A stretch of DNA of 64,000 nucleotides from Cupriavidus sp. U2. GTDB taxonomy: Bacteria; Pseudomonadota; Gammaproteobacteria; Burkholderiales; Burkholderiaceae. A program made the position numbers and the translations under genes. The notes beneath the pieces are model-generated. The model did no database searches. It worked only from the letters and a program-made list of their open reading frames with translations, and was not told the DNA's origin. Of the stretch, positions 9,073 to 21,555 are shown piece by piece (within the stretch, counting starts at the first letter, position 1; each line of letters begins with the position of its first letter). The stretch covers positions 124,001-188,000 of the forward strand of contig NZ_RCOG02000002.1 in NCBI RefSeq assembly GCF_009663685.2. The letters are read 5' to 3'.

Positions 9073-9572
9073 GCGCAGCCCCCTGCATGGTGCAGCCAGT
9101 TTGCCCTGATCTTGTGCATGCGCATGCGGTCAGGAAGGGCGACGAATGTCTGTGTGCGGCGCAACATCAACTTAAAGTAAAACTTCAAATGTGACCCTAA
9201 GTCGATGATCCACGGATGGTTTTCCATCCTCCCAATCGGCCCTGTGGATAACTTTGTTGAAAAGTCGCACCGACTACCCGGCAAGGCGCTTGGCACAAGG
9301 CTTTCATCGCCCTTGCAACCACCTTTGCAGAACATTCAAAGCCTTATGAATCAAGGACTTGCAAAGACCCCCCAACTGAGTTAAGGGCTTACCCGCTCGT
9401 GCAGTGCCGCAAACCTATCGGTGTGCATAAGTCAAGCCTTGACAGCAAGCCCCTGGCACCTTTTTGGCGAAATATCGCTAAATAGTTTACTTGACAGGAC
9501 GCGCGCTGCGCCTGACACGGCACCGCACGGCAAATACCCATCACATCGTTGCGTCGCGAGGTAACCGGCCGG
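9073..9572. other. 500-base non-coding region between hemE and priA
   Basis: No credible gene is seen on either strand. The segment is clearly richer in A and T than its flanks between about 9170 and 9500. It contains one perfect DnaA box (9243-9251) and several repeats of CTTGCAA/CTTTGCA between 9310 and 9370, including a CTTTGCA...TGCAAAG dyad with a long loop. It presumably carries the priA promoter, but I cannot pick a convincing -35/-10 pair. Confidence 0.6.
9243..9251 (-). promoter_or_regulatory. Perfect DnaA box
   Basis: TGTGGATAA here is the reverse complement of the consensus TTATCCACA. It lies inside the A+T-rich non-coding region upstream of priA. A single box does not make an origin; it may serve DnaA-dependent regulation of priA or DnaA titration. 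Confidence 0.5.
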
Positions 9573-10676
9573 TCATGCAAGAGGTGCAACCGTTGCGCCG
9601 CGCAGTTTCCGGCTGTGACTGTGCACTTCATCCACGAGCACCGAAACGTTTTCGGGCGGTGTGAACTGCGAAATGCCATGTCCCAGGTTGAAGACATGGC
9701 CGTCGCTGCCGCCACCTGCCGCGTAGCTGTCGAGCACGCCGCGCACCTGTTCCCGGATTGCTGCTTCCGATGCAAACAGTACGGTGGGATCGATGTTGCC
9801 CTGGAGGGCAACCTTGCCCGCCGTGCGACGGCGCGCCTGGGTCAGGTTGACCGTCCAGTCCAGCCCGATCGCATCGGGCTCGATCGCCGCGATCTGCTCC
9901 AGCCAGATGCCGCCGCCCTTCGTGAACACGATGACCGGAATCTGCTGGCCGTTGTGCTCGCGCTTCAGACCCTGCAGCACACGCCGCATATAGGCCAGCG
10001 AGAACGTCTGGTACATGCCGTCAGCAAGCGCGCCGCCCCAGGTGTCGAACACCATCACGGCCTGTGCGCCGGCTTCGATCTGGGCGTTCAGGTAGGCGGA
10101 AACGGCTTGCGCGTTGATTTCGAGGATCCGGTGCATCAGATCCGGCCGGCCGTACATCATGGCCTTGACGGTGCGGAAGTCGTCCGAACCGCCGCCCTCG
10201 ACCATATAGCAGGCCAGCGTCCACGGGCTGCCCGAGAAACCGATCAGCGGCACGCGCTGGGTGCCGTCCTGCACCAGGGCACGACGGATTTCGCTGACCG
10301 CATCGAATACGTACTGCAACGACGACATGTCGGGCACGGCCAGCTTGGCCACATCGGCTTCGGTGCGCAGCGGATGGGCGAAGCGCGGGCCTTCACCCTG
10401 GGCGAACGACAGGCCCAGACCCATGGCGTCGGGCACGGTCAGGATGTCCGAGAACAGGATCGCGGCATCGAGCGGATAACGATCCAGCGGCTGCAGCGTC
10501 ACTTCCGTGGCATATGCCGGATTCTTCGCCAGCCCCAGAAAGCTGCCCGCGCGCGCGCGCGTGGCGTTGTACTCGGGCAGATAGCGGCCCGCCTGACGCA
10601 TCAGCCAGAGCGGCGTGTATTTGGTGGGCTGCCGGCGCAGCGCGCGCAGGAAGGTGTCGTTCTGCAGTACGGTCAT
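9573..10676 (-). CDS. hemE: Uroporphyrinogen decarboxylase
   Basis: Converts uroporphyrinogen III to coproporphyrinogen III in haem synthesis; a soluble cytoplasmic homodimer. The N-terminal signature [15 protein letters not shown] is intact, as is [19 protein letters not shown]. Two in-frame ATGs exist at 10682 and 10676. A GAGG touches the first and sits six bases before the second, so 10676 (367 residues) is preferred. The neighbouring priA downstream is a common betaproteobacterial pairing. Confidence 0.96.
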   Translation of the reverse strand: MTVLQNDTFLRALRRQPTKYTPLWLMRQAGRYLPEYNATRARAGSFLGLAKNPAYATEVTLQPLDRYPLDAAILFSDILTVPDAMGLGLSFAQGEGPRFAHPLRTEADVAKLAVPDMSSLQYVFDAVSEIRRALVQDGTQRVPLIGFSGSPWTLACYMVEGGGSDDFRTVKAMMYGRPDLMHRILEINAQAVSAYLNAQIEAGAQAVMVFDTWGGALADGMYQTFSLAYMRRVLQGLKREHNGQQIPVIVFTKGGGIWLEQIAAIEPDAIGLDWTVNLTQARRRTAGKVALQGNIDPTVLFASEAAIREQVRGVLDSYAAGGGSDGHVFNLGHGISQFTPPENVSVLVDEVHSHSRKLRGATVAPLA

Positions 10677-10777
10677 GGTCATCCTCGTAAGACCGCCATT
10701 CTACGGGAACGCCGCCCCCAGCTGCCGCCCCCGAGGCTGATGCCCGTCATATCCGCGCCAGCTTCCGGCCCCGTCTG

Positions 10778-11734
10778 TCAGATTTCGTCGAACGCGGCGA
10801 CAAAGGCCTGGGCCGCGCGCCGCATCCATTCGCGCGCTCGCGGGGCGTCGGGCTGTAGTCGGGCGAACCCGTGCGTCATGCCGTTGGCCTCGATCGTGAC
10901 CACGGGCGCATCGTGGCGCACCAGGAAATCGGCGTACGCCAGGCCATCGTCGCGCAGCACGTCGTTGGACGCCACGATGACCACGCTGGCCGGCGGCAGA
11001 TGGCGCGGCGGCGTGGCCATCAGGTGAATACGCGGGTCCGCATGCGCGGCGCCAAGCGCCAGGGCATCGGCGCCGATGTACTGGGTCCAGAACCATGCCA
11101 TTTCATCGCGCGTCAGGCCGGGGCCATCGGCAAAGGCGCGGTAGCTTTCGGTGGTCAGCACGGGCGCGGCGACGGGGTAGATCAGCAACTGGGCGTTGAC
11201 CACATGGCGGCCGGCGGCATCGTTGAGATGCCGGGCGGCAACCGCGGCCAGGTGGCCTCCCGCGCTGTCCCCGGCAACGGCCAGGAATTCGGGCGCGAAG
11301 CCCAGGCGCTCGCGTGCATCGGCAAGCCACTGGACTGCTGCGATGGCATCGTTGCAAGGCTGGGGAAATGCCTGTTCGGGCGCCAGGCGATAGTCGACGC
11401 TGGCCACTGCGCAGCCCGTATCGGCGGCCAGCAACGCAGCCACCGTGTGGTGTGTGTCAGGCGAGCCGACGACCCACCCACCCCCGTGAAAATAGACGAT
11501 GAGGCGTGGGCGGTCGGCATCGATGGGCCGGAACAGCCGCACGGGCAGCACGGCGCCATCCACTGGCAGACCGATCTCGGTGATTGCGAGCCCATCGGGG
11601 TCCGGCAGTTGCGAGCGTGCGGCCACATCCTCGAACCGCGCACGGCGCTCGACGGGGCTCTGGGCAACGGGTTGGCCGGCATACACTTCCGCCATCTGGC
11701 GGTAATAGGCTTGCAGCTGGGGGTCGATGGCCAT
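10778..11734 (-). CDS. Alpha/beta hydrolase of the hormone-sensitive-lipase (HSL) family
   Basis: Likely carboxylesterase acting on short acyl esters; cytoplasmic, with no signal peptide. From ATG 11734 the product has 318 residues, the normal family size. The oxyanion motif HGGG is at 83-86. The nucleophile is Ser157 in GDSAGG, with Asp262 and His288 (GMTHGF) completing the triad. The open frame extends 54 codons further upstream to 11896, but that part has no family similarity, while MAIDPQLQAYYRQM is a typical HSL start. No strong Shine-Dalgarno precedes 11734. The natural substrate cannot be told. Confidence 0.85.
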   Translation of the reverse strand: MAIDPQLQAYYRQMAEVYAGQPVAQSPVERRARFEDVAARSQLPDPDGLAITEIGLPVDGAVLPVRLFRPIDADRPRLIVYFHGGGWVVGSPDTHHTVAALLAADTGCAVASVDYRLAPEQAFPQPCNDAIAAVQWLADARERLGFAPEFLAVAGDSAGGHLAAVAARHLNDAAGRHVVNAQLLIYPVAAPVLTTESYRAFADGPGLTRDEMAWFWTQYIGADALALGAAHADPRIHLMATPPRHLPPASVVIVASNDVLRDDGLAYADFLVRHDAPVVTIEANGMTHGFARLQPDAPRAREWMRRAAQAFVAAFDEI

Positions 11735-12009
11735 GGTGAGGAATCTAGCGGAATCACGAACGTCCGCCAGTGTAGCGGCAGCGACGCGCGCGGCGAGGGT
11801 CTTGTTGACAGCGTCTGAAGGTGCACTTGGAACCGTTTCGAATCGTAACGCTCCATGCGCCAGCGAACACAATTTTCGCGGTTGCATTTCGGACACCCCA
11901 CGAAAGCGGGGAGTGTATTAAGCGCCGGCCGAAAAAACGTAATGCATTCAGTACACTACGCTCACAATGTCTTAACATTTCTGGCTAAAGAAAATGCCAG
12001 CCGGTGTCG

Positions 12010-12023
12010 TGAAAACGCTTTCA
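12010..12023. promoter_or_regulatory. LacI/GalR-family-type operator palindrome
   Basis: TGAAAACGCTTTCA is a near-perfect 14-base palindrome centred on CG, the form bound by LacI-family repressors. It lies about 280 bases before the esterase start in an A+T-rich patch. No LacI-family gene is in the window, so the assignment is by shape only. Confidence 0.3.
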
Positions 12024-12408
12024 AATACGAATAAAAGTGTCCAAAACGCCGGATTCTTCCCGCGCGGGCTTTCATCTTCTTGCAAAAGGATACATTTTGT
12101 TACTGCCATGCCCAGCAGTTTCCCCCACAATGCATTGACAGACCTGAGCTTGGTGTGAGGCACCCCCGCCGCTAAAGCCTTGAAAAATAAGGGGTGTGGA
12201 AGAAAGCCTAAGCAGTTCCCCGATTTATCCGGACCAGCCGAGCAACGTCGACTGATCCGGACACCAGGAAGACCTGTAGCGCGCGGCTTGAGGTTCCGAT
12301 GATTGGAAACTCGCCGATGATGCGGACAAGACGTTCCGCTGCGCTTGTAAGTGAAACCTGGATCGAACCCGTTCCTTCGAATTGACCCCTCGAAGGGATT
12401 TTCCCGTC

Positions 12409-12443
12409 CGCGCGGAGCCTCCCCGGCCCGCGCGCTTTTTTTT
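12409..12443 (+). terminator. Orphan plus-strand intrinsic terminator
   Basis: A GC-rich stem at 12409-12434 is followed by eight T (12436-12443). It is immediately preceded by another stem-loop, CCTTCGA/TCGAAGG at 12374-12396. No plus-strand gene ends here; the nearest ones are far away, and atpC converges from the right. It may terminate an unrecognised small RNA. Confidence 0.55.
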
Positions 12444-12474
12444 GTGGTCCAGGCAACGAAATATAGCGTCCGGA

Positions 12475-12506
12475 AGAAAAAAAGGCAGCCGATTGGCTGC
12501 CTTTTT
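12475..12506. terminator. Bidirectional terminator after the atp operon
   Basis: Stem GGCAGCC/GGCTGCC at 12484-12501 with a GATT loop, flanked by A7 on the left and T5 on the right. It lies 50 bases after the atpC stop and serves the minus-strand ATP synthase operon. Confidence 0.9.
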
Positions 12507-12554
12507 CATTTGCCACGCCGAAAAAACAACAGCGTGGCGACTACAGTGCCTTGC

Positions 12555-12971
12555 TTACTTCTTACGACGCAGTCGGGCGATAGCAGCCAGTTGCGCCGCA
12601 GCCACGGCCAGCTCGCTTTGGGCGCGAGCCAGGTCGAGATCGCTGCTCTGGTTCTGCATCAGTTCCTCTGCGGCGCGCTTGGCTTCCTGCGCCTTGGCTT
12701 CGTCCAGGTCGCTGCCGCGGATGGCGGTGTCGGCCAGAACAGTCACGTGCTGAGGCTGCACTTCGAGAATACCGCCAGCAACGAACACGAATTCCTCGCT
12801 GCCATCTTCCTTCTCGATGCGCACCGCACCCGGCTGGATGCGGGTGATCAGCGGCGTGTGGCCCGGCAGAATACCCAGCTCACCCGTCTCGCCCGGCAGC
12901 GCCACGAACTTCGCCTGACCGGAGAAGATCGACGATTCCGCGCTGACGACGTCTACAAGAATGGTTGCCAT
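12555..12971 (-). CDS. atpC: F1 ATP synthase epsilon subunit
   Basis: Last gene of the ATP synthase operon. Product of 138 residues. The beta-sandwich half includes [22 protein letters not shown] (first 20 shown matter: residues 27-47). The C-terminal helical hairpin ends in RLRRKK. Epsilon couples gamma rotation to the catalytic head and can inhibit ATP hydrolysis. It follows atpD after 128 bases. The start at 12971 has AAAGGAT upstream. Confidence 0.96.
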   Translation of the reverse strand: MATILVDVVSAESSIFSGQAKFVALPGETGELGILPGHTPLITRIQPGAVRIEKEDGSEEFVFVAGGILEVQPQHVTVLADTAIRGSDLDEAKAQEAKRAAEELMQNQSSDLDLARAQSELAVAAAQLAAIARLRRKK

Positions 12972-13099
12972 ATAAGATCCTTTCTCCAGAAAGCGTTGGC
13001 TTCCCGCAAATCAGGAAGCACGATCTTCGCCTTCGCGCCGGCCGCGGCCGCGTGCCGGAGCACGGCAGCCACGCCTGGCGCCAAGACGAAAGACGCCGC

Positions 13100-14536
<1,437 letters not shown>

Positions 14537-15412
14537 TTAGACCGCAGCTGCGCCGCTGACGATTTCCGACAGTTCCTTCGTGATCGCGGCCTGGCGGGTC
14601 TTGTTGTAGACCAGCTGCAGTTCGCCAATCACGTTCTTGGCGTTGTCGGAAGCCGCCTTCATGGCCACCATGCGCGCGGACTGCTCCGACGCCATGTTTT
14701 CGGCCACGGCCTGGTACACCAGCGCCTCGACGTAGCGGACGAGCAGCTCTTCCACAACCGTCTGGGCGTCGGGCTCGTAGATGTAATCCCACGAGTAGGC
14801 GCGCTTTTCATCTTCGGTCTGGCTCAGCTTGTCTGCGGCCAGCGGCAGCAGTTGCTCGACCATCGGCTCCTGCTTCATCGTGTTGATGAACCGGGTATAA
14901 GCCAGGTACACCGCGTCGACTTCGCCGTTGGTAAAGGCATCCATCTGGACCTTGATCGCGCCGATCAGCTTTTCCAGATGCGGGGTGTCACCGAGATGCA
15001 CCACGTTCGAGACCACCTTGGCGCCGATACGACCCAGGAACTGCATGCCCTTGGTACCGATGGCGGTCGCTTGCACGTCCACGCCGCGGTTCTGCAGGGT
15101 CTTCAGTTCATTGGTCACGGCTCGCAGCACGTTCGTATTCATGCCGCCGCACAGGCCCTTGTCGGTCGTCACCACGATCATGCCGACGCGCTTGACATCG
15201 CGCGACACCATGAAGGGGTGCTTGAACTCGGGGTTGGCGGTGGCCAGGTGCGCTGCGATATTGCGCACTTTTTCAGCATACGGACGGGCGTTGCGCATCC
15301 GTTCCTGCGCCTTGCGCATCTTGGATGCGGCGACCATTTCCATCGCCTTGGTGATCTTTCGCGTGTTCTGCACGCTCTTGATCTTGGTTCGAATCTCTTT
15401 CGTTCCGGCCAT
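14537..15412 (-). CDS. atpG: F1 ATP synthase gamma subunit
   Basis: Central rotating shaft of F1. From ATG 15412 the product has 291 residues and starts [20 protein letters not shown], the canonical N-terminal helix. The frame is open back to 15427, but GAGAGGAAAG lies just before 15412, which fixes the start. The conserved C-terminal helix ([15 protein letters not shown]) is present. Confidence 0.97.
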   Translation of the reverse strand: MAGTKEIRTKIKSVQNTRKITKAMEMVAASKMRKAQERMRNARPYAEKVRNIAAHLATANPEFKHPFMVSRDVKRVGMIVVTTDKGLCGGMNTNVLRAVTNELKTLQNRGVDVQATAIGTKGMQFLGRIGAKVVSNVVHLGDTPHLEKLIGAIKVQMDAFTNGEVDAVYLAYTRFINTMKQEPMVEQLLPLAADKLSQTEDEKRAYSWDYIYEPDAQTVVEELLVRYVEALVYQAVAENMASEQSARMVAMKAASDNAKNVIGELQLVYNKTRQAAITKELSEIVSGAAAV

Positions 15413-15483
15413 ATCTTTCCTCTCCATTCGTGCCGCGCCGCATGCCTTGCGGCAGCCACGGCGCGGTCCGTGGAATCACGCGG

Positions 15484-17025
15484 TTAGAACGCGGCGGACT
15501 TCCTGAAATCCTCGATCGCTGCACGCAGGGCGGCTTCGTCGTCCTTCGACAGATCCTTGGTATCTTCGATGCGGTTGACGAGGTCGGCGAACTTGGTCTT
15601 CAGATGATCGTGCAGGCCCTTTTCGAACGGCAGGATGTCCTTCACGTCGACGTTGTCGAGGAAGCCATTGTTCGCGGCATACAGCGACGCGGCCAGTTGC
15701 CACACCTGCAGCGGCTGGTACTGCGGCTGCTTCAGCAGTTCCGTCACGCGGCGGCCGCGCTCCAGCTGCTTGCGGGTGGCATCGTCCAGGTCCGAGGCGA
15801 ACTGCGCGAACGCAGCCAGTTCACGGTACTGGGCCAGGTCGGTACGGATACCGCCGGACAGCTTCTTGATGACCTTCGTCTGGGCAGCACCACCGACGCG
15901 CGACACCGAAATACCGGCGTTGATAGCGGGGCGGATACCGGCGTTGAACAGGTCGGTTTCCAGGAAGATCTGACCGTCGGTGATCGAGATCACGTTGGTC
16001 GGCACGAAAGCGGACACGTCGCCGGCCTGCGTTTCGATCACGGGCAGCGCGGTCAGCGAACCGGTCTTGCCGGTGACGGCGCCGTTCGTGAACTTGGCCA
16101 CGTAGTCTTCGTTCACGCGGGCTGCACGCTCCAGCAGACGCGAGTGCAGGTAGAACACGTCGCCCGGGTAGGCTTCACGGCCCGGCGGGCGGCGCAGCAG
16201 CAGCGACACCTGACGGTAGGCCCAGGCTTGCTTGGTCAGATCGTCATAAACGATCAGTGCGTCTTCCCCGCGGTCGCGGAAGTATTCGCCCATCGTGCAG
16301 CCGGCGTAGGCAGCCAGGTACTGCATGGCGGCCGAGTCCGAAGCCGATGCGGCCACGACGATCGTGTATTCCATGGCGCCGTGCTCTTCGAGCTTGCGCA
16401 CCACGTTCGAGATCGTCGAAGCCTTCTGGCCGATTGCCACGTACACGCAGAAGACGCCCTTGCCCTTCTGGTTGATGATGGCGTCGACGGCCACGGCGGT
16501 CTTGCCGGTCTGGCGGTCGCCAATGATCAGCTCGCGCTGGCCACGGCCGATCGGCACCATCGCGTCGATCGACTTCAGGCCGGTCTGGACCGGCTGGCTC
16601 ACCGACTGACGTGCGATCACGCCCGGTGCCACCTTCTCGATCACGTCCGTTTCCTTGGCGTTGATCGGGCCCTTGCCGTCGATCGGCTGACCCAGCGTGT
16701 TGACCACGCGGCCCAGCAGTTCCTTGCCAACCGGCACTTCCAGAATGCGGCCGGTGCACTTGACCGTGTCGCCTTCCGAAATGTGTTCGTAATCGCCCAG
16801 CACCACGGCACCCACCGAGTCACGCTCGAGGTTCAGTGCCAGGCCAAACGTGTTACCCGGGAATTCCAGCATCTCGCCCTGCATCACGCCGGACAGGCCA
16901 TGCACGCGGCAGATACCATCGGTCACGGAAATCACCGTGCCGGTGTTGCGCACTTCAGCGTCGGCGCCAAGACCCGAGATGCGGGACTTGATCAGCTCGC
17001 TGATTTCTGAGGGGTTCAGTTGCAT
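15484..17025 (-). CDS. atpA: F1 ATP synthase alpha subunit
   Basis: Non-catalytic nucleotide-binding subunit of F1. From ATG 17025 the product has 513 residues. The P-loop GDRQTGKT is at 169-176. A GTG directly before the ATG could also start the frame, but AGGAG is spaced seven bases from the ATG. Conserved [13 protein letters not shown] and the alpha-signature [17 protein letters not shown] are present. Lies between atpH and atpG. Confidence 0.98.
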   Translation of the reverse strand: MQLNPSEISELIKSRISGLGADAEVRNTGTVISVTDGICRVHGLSGVMQGEMLEFPGNTFGLALNLERDSVGAVVLGDYEHISEGDTVKCTGRILEVPVGKELLGRVVNTLGQPIDGKGPINAKETDVIEKVAPGVIARQSVSQPVQTGLKSIDAMVPIGRGQRELIIGDRQTGKTAVAVDAIINQKGKGVFCVYVAIGQKASTISNVVRKLEEHGAMEYTIVVAASASDSAAMQYLAAYAGCTMGEYFRDRGEDALIVYDDLTKQAWAYRQVSLLLRRPPGREAYPGDVFYLHSRLLERAARVNEDYVAKFTNGAVTGKTGSLTALPVIETQAGDVSAFVPTNVISITDGQIFLETDLFNAGIRPAINAGISVSRVGGAAQTKVIKKLSGGIRTDLAQYRELAAFAQFASDLDDATRKQLERGRRVTELLKQPQYQPLQVWQLAASLYAANNGFLDNVDVKDILPFEKGLHDHLKTKFADLVNRIEDTKDLSKDDEAALRAAIEDFRKSAAF

Positions 17026-17064
17026 CACAATGCTCCTAATTCTTCAATCCGTCGGCCGTTGCGG

Positions 17065-17607
17065 TCAGGCGGTCAGCGTGGCTTGCATGGCAGCCAGGCG
17101 CGCGCGCACGGAGGTGTCGAGCACTTCGTCGCCGACCTTGACGCTCACGCCGCCAATCAGCGACGGGTCCACCGCCACCTTTGCGTACAGCTTGCGACCG
17201 AACTTGCGTTCGAGTGCGGCGACCAGTTCCTTCGTCTGCGAATCGTCCAGCGGGAATGCGCTGGTGATCTCGACGTCGGACGAACCCTCGCGGGCATTCT
17301 TGAGCGCATGGAACTGTTCGGCGACTTCCGGCAGCACCGTCAGGCGGTTGTTCTCCACCAGCAGGTTGACGAAGCGACGGGCTTCATCGTTCACCGGGCT
17401 CTTCAGCACCGAAAGGAACAGTTCCTGGAGCTTTTCGCCCGGGACGTTCGGATCGGTGGCGAGCGCCTGCATGTCGGGGTTGGCGGCAACCTGCCCCATC
17501 TCCGACACCAGTTCAGACCATGCACCCAGGTTGCCTGCACCGGCTTCGCTCGCGACGCGGAACAGCGCCTCAGCGTAGGGACGGGCAATGGTTGCGGTTT
17601 CAGCCAT
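17065..17607 (-). CDS. atpH: F1Fo ATP synthase delta subunit
   Basis: Stator protein joining the b dimer to the top of F1. Product of 180 residues, beginning [18 protein letters not shown] as in the OSCP/delta family, and ending [20 protein letters not shown]. Two bases separate its start from the atpF stop. Gene order b-delta-alpha is standard. Confidence 0.97.
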   Translation of the reverse strand: MAETATIARPYAEALFRVASEAGAGNLGAWSELVSEMGQVAANPDMQALATDPNVPGEKLQELFLSVLKSPVNDEARRFVNLLVENNRLTVLPEVAEQFHALKNAREGSSDVEITSAFPLDDSQTKELVAALERKFGRKLYAKVAVDPSLIGGVSVKVGDEVLDTSVRARLAAMQATLTA

Positions 17608-17609
17608 GA

Positions 17610-18080
17610 TTAGAGCTCAGCCTTGAGTTGATTGAGCAGGTCTGCATGCACCTGCGCGTTCACTTCACGCTTGAGGATCTGCTCTGCACCCTTCACGGCA
17701 AGCACGGCGACCTGGTCGCGCAGCGTTTCGCGGGCGCGGGTCACTTGCTGCTCTGCCTCGGCCTTGGCCTGGGCGATGATGCGTGCGGCTTCTGCCTGGG
17801 CGTTCTGCTTGATCTCGTCAGCGGCGGCCTGGGCACGCTTTTCAGCGTCGGCCACGCGTTGTGCGCCTTCGGTGCGGGCTTCGGCCATGGCCTGGTCCAC
17901 ACGCTTGTTGGCGAGTTCAAGCTCCGCCTTGCCCTTTTCGGCAGCGGCGAGGCCATCGGCGATCTTCTTTGCGCGTTCGTCGAGCGCCTTCACCAGCGGC
18001 GGCCAAATGAATTTGGCAACAACCCACCACAGGATGAAGAACACGACCATCTGCGCAAAAAACGTTGCGTTCAGATTCAT
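17610..18080 (-). CDS. atpF: Fo ATP synthase b subunit
   Basis: Peripheral stalk. Product of 156 residues: one N-terminal membrane helix (residues about 5-25, [20 protein letters not shown]) and then a long alanine/glutamate/lysine-rich helix forming the right-handed coiled stalk. The size and layout match E. coli b (156 residues). Confidence 0.97.
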   Translation of the reverse strand: MNLNATFFAQMVVFFILWWVVAKFIWPPLVKALDERAKKIADGLAAAEKGKAELELANKRVDQAMAEARTEGAQRVADAEKRAQAAADEIKQNAQAEAARIIAQAKAEAEQQVTRARETLRDQVAVLAVKGAEQILKREVNAQVHADLLNQLKAEL

Positions 18081-18185
18081 GGTGTGTTCCTTTCGGTAAT
18101 CAAACTACAGATAAATGCACAAGGGCGGCCAGGCCATCGGACTGAGGCCTACGCCGCCCGTCAGCATCATGCAGACCGAAAAGAC

Positions 18186-18467
<282 letters not shown>

Positions 18468-18514
18468 TTAGAGAGACTTAGAACCAAAAAACCAAAAAAC
18501 GAAGAACCGGAAAA

Positions 18515-19504
<990 letters not shown>

Positions 19505-19668
19505 CTATTGTTCTGGGCAAAACCTTACTCACGCAGCACTTCACGGTTGTGACGCCCTGCGCGTAAAACCACTTGATATTCCGGATGGGTGCCTCATCTG
19601 AGACCGAATCCCACGCCGTGGCCCTGCTTCATGCATTGCCAAGGGCGACGGGATTCGCGTATCTCCGC

Positions 19669-20196
19669 TTAGCGGATCGCGAGCGCCACCCAATAAGTCT
19701 TGAGCGCCAACAGGAACGTGACCAGCATCGGCACCCAGCGCAGATCCCGGTACAGCACGATCACCAGCACCAGCAGTGCCATCGTGCCGAAGACCTTGAT
19801 CGCCTCGCCGGCCACCAGGCCGCCGACCGACGGCTGCTTGCGCGACATATACAGACGCAGCGCAAAGAAGCCGCTGGGCACGAAACACGCCATGCCGCCG
19901 AAGAAGGCCGACCAGCCCGACGGTGCATGCTCATGCGCGAACACCGCCCAGGCCATTGCGGACAACAACGTCACGACGACCTGCGCCAGCACGACCTTGC
20001 CTGGTGTCATGCGCGACGGACGCAACGCGCGCTCGCCAAGCAGCTTCACCGCTTCGGCATGCGACAGCGGATCGACAGCTTCCTCTTCGCGCGCGGCGCT
20101 ATCATCCCAGTCATCGCGCCAGCCATCGTCTCGATGATTGTCGCGGGATGCCGTACCGGCTTGCGATTTTTCCTGCTGACGGTCTCGTACCACCAC
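19669..20196 (-). CDS. atpI: ATP synthase subunit I (AtpI)
   Basis: Small membrane protein at the head of atp operons, thought to aid c-ring assembly or magnesium supply. The C-terminal 120 residues contain four predicted membrane helices with GWSAFFGGMACFVPSGFFAL, and the N-terminal third is acidic and hydrophilic. The start is uncertain. The frame is open from a TTG at 20268, but GTG codons at 20196 and 20193 follow AGGCAG and give 175-174 residues. I took 20196. A 284-base gap with no gene separates it from atpB. Confidence 0.8.
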   Translation of the reverse strand: MVVRDRQQEKSQAGTASRDNHRDDGWRDDWDDSAAREEEAVDPLSHAEAVKLLGERALRPSRMTPGKVVLAQVVVTLLSAMAWAVFAHEHAPSGWSAFFGGMACFVPSGFFALRLYMSRKQPSVGGLVAGEAIKVFGTMALLVLVIVLYRDLRWVPMLVTFLLALKTYWVALAIR

Positions 20197-20268
20197 CTGC
20201 CTGGCCTCGTTCCAGGCCGGAACTTTTTGGGTCCGGCCAGAATTCAAACCGCACGATTCTATTAGCAA

Positions 20269-20629
20269 TCGCCGACACGCGTCAATCTGCTTTCAGTTAG
20301 CTTGCAGGGAATTTCGCACAACGGTTGCTATCACGCGTTCATGATGGATGGTGCGAAATTGCGCGCCAATGATGCGTAACGTAATTGGATTGCGCACGCC
20401 AATGCGTGCATGATGGCGATTCGGCCATCGTTGGCAGCCGTTAGGGCGTGCATTCCGAAAGGTCATCGCCCGAGAGCCGTGCGGTTATCGCGCAGATTCA
20501 TGCCGCGACACGGTGCATGGCCGGCGGGCTGTCGCGCGATGCCGACAGCCCGGCAATTTCATCGGTAAAACGATTGCCGTAACCCGGGTAAACGTATACG
20601 GAGCCCGTGCCTGATGGCGTTGGCCGGTA
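20269..20629. other. Non-coding region between parB and atpI
   Basis: No gene seen. It must hold the promoter of the atp operon (minus strand) in its left half, and the 3' end of parB in its right half, where a hairpin lies at 20525-20552. Between 20320 and 20440 the word GCGCAC/GTGCGAAATTGCGC recurs loosely. No clear sigma70 promoter can be picked. Confidence 0.5.
20525..20552 (-). terminator. Stem-loop after parB (no U tract)
   Basis: Perfect 10-base stem CGGGCTGTCG/CGACAGCCCG with an 8-base loop, 78 bases after the parB stop. No U run follows on the minus strand, so it may be an mRNA-end stabiliser rather than a full intrinsic terminator. Confidence 0.45.
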
Positions 20630-21523
20630 TCAGGCGCTGGCCGCCGGTTCGCGCAGGCGGACCAACACGCCATCGAGCGCGTCGTTGCTGGTGAAGTGGA
20701 TGGTCAACTGTCCCTTGCCGCGTGCGCCGAGCTTGATCTGCACCGCCAGCCCGAGCGTGTCAGACAGTTCCTCTTCGAGCCGCGCCACATCGCGTGTGCC
20801 GTTGCCCTGCTTCTGCTTGAGCGACTTCAGGTCGAACGGCTTCAGCGTCGAGGCGACGAGCTTCTCGGTTTCGCGTACCGACAGCCGCTTGTTCACAATC
20901 TGGTTGGCCAGCGTGATCTGGTTGGCCCCGTCCACGGCCAGCAGCGCGCGCGCGTGGCCCATGTCGAGATCGCCGGCCATCAGCATGGTCTGCACCGGCG
21001 AGGCCAGGTTCAGCAGACGCAGCAGATTCGAGACCGCGCTGCGCGAGCGGCCCACCGACTCGGCGGCCTGTTCGTGCGTGAAACTGAATTCGCGGATCAG
21101 GCGCATGATGCCCTGCGCCTCTTCCAGCGGGTTGAGGTCTTCGCGCTGGATGTTCTCGATCAGCGCCATCGCGGCGGCGGCCTGGTCGGGCACGTCCTTG
21201 ACCAGCACCGGCACCTTGTCCAGCCCGGCCAGCTTCGACGCGCGGAAGCGGCGCTCGCCGGCGATGATCTCGTACCGGTCGGGTTCGGCCACGCGGCGCA
21301 CCAGGATCGGCTGCATCAGGCCCTGCGCGCGGATGCTTGCCGCCAGCTCCTGCAGCGCGCCTTCGTCCATGCGGGTGCGCGGCTGATACTTGCCCGGCTG
21401 AAGCTGATTGACGCCCAGTACCGACGGCGCGCCTTCCTGCTTTGCGGTTTCGACAATCTCGGCGGGCCCGCCGAGCAGTGCTTCCAGTCCCCGGCCCAGA
21501 CCCTTCTTTTTAGCGGTCACCAT
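20630..21523 (-). CDS. parB: Chromosome partitioning protein ParB (parS-binding CTP switch)
   Basis: Binds parS and spreads to form the origin-segregation complex acted on by ParA. From ATG 21523 the product has 297 residues and starts MVTAKKKGLGRGLEALLGG, the standard ParB leader. The GERRFRA box of the CTP-binding domain is present, followed by a helix-turn-helix (THEQAAESVGRSRSAVSNLL). The open frame extends far upstream, overlapping parA in another frame, which is only a shadow. It follows parA after 32 bases, and four parS sites lie 2-4 kb away. Confidence 0.97.
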   Translation of the reverse strand: MVTAKKKGLGRGLEALLGGPAEIVETAKQEGAPSVLGVNQLQPGKYQPRTRMDEGALQELAASIRAQGLMQPILVRRVAEPDRYEIIAGERRFRASKLAGLDKVPVLVKDVPDQAAAAMALIENIQREDLNPLEEAQGIMRLIREFSFTHEQAAESVGRSRSAVSNLLRLLNLASPVQTMLMAGDLDMGHARALLAVDGANQITLANQIVNKRLSVRETEKLVASTLKPFDLKSLKQKQGNGTRDVARLEEELSDTLGLAVQIKLGARGKGQLTIHFTSNDALDGVLVRLREPAASA

Positions 21524-21555
21524 GCTCGCCACCCTTCCCTGTCTGTTCGTGCCGC

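Larger units (their letters stand above)
11735..12554. other. 820-base non-coding region between esterase gene and atpC
   Basis: No credible gene. From about 11930 to 12200 the sequence is much richer in A+T than the surrounding DNA. It holds a LacI-type palindrome (12010-12023). At 12220-12270 two direct ATCCGGAC copies (12227-12234 and 12255-12262) sit 28 bases apart, possibly the scar of a lost mobile element. At 12374-12443 two hairpins face right. At 12475-12506 lies the atp terminator. Confidence 0.55.

Noticed and set aside
9073..9572. Possible replication origin because of a DnaA box in an A+T-rich gap.
   Set aside because: Only one good box and no dnaA/dnaN nearby; origins of this group lie next to dnaA.
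11972..12163. A 63-codon minus-strand frame in the A+T-rich patch.
   Set aside because: No ribosome-binding site and no recognisable domain; too little evidence to call a gene.
12360..12369. GGATCGAACC resembling a tRNA T-arm on the minus strand.
   Set aside because: The flanking bases do not form the T stem, and no acceptor or anticodon arm can be built around it.
12208..12516. A 102-codon minus-strand frame between esterase and atpC.
   Set aside because: It starts inside the atp terminator and runs through the opposite-facing orphan terminator; its sequence resembles nothing I can name.
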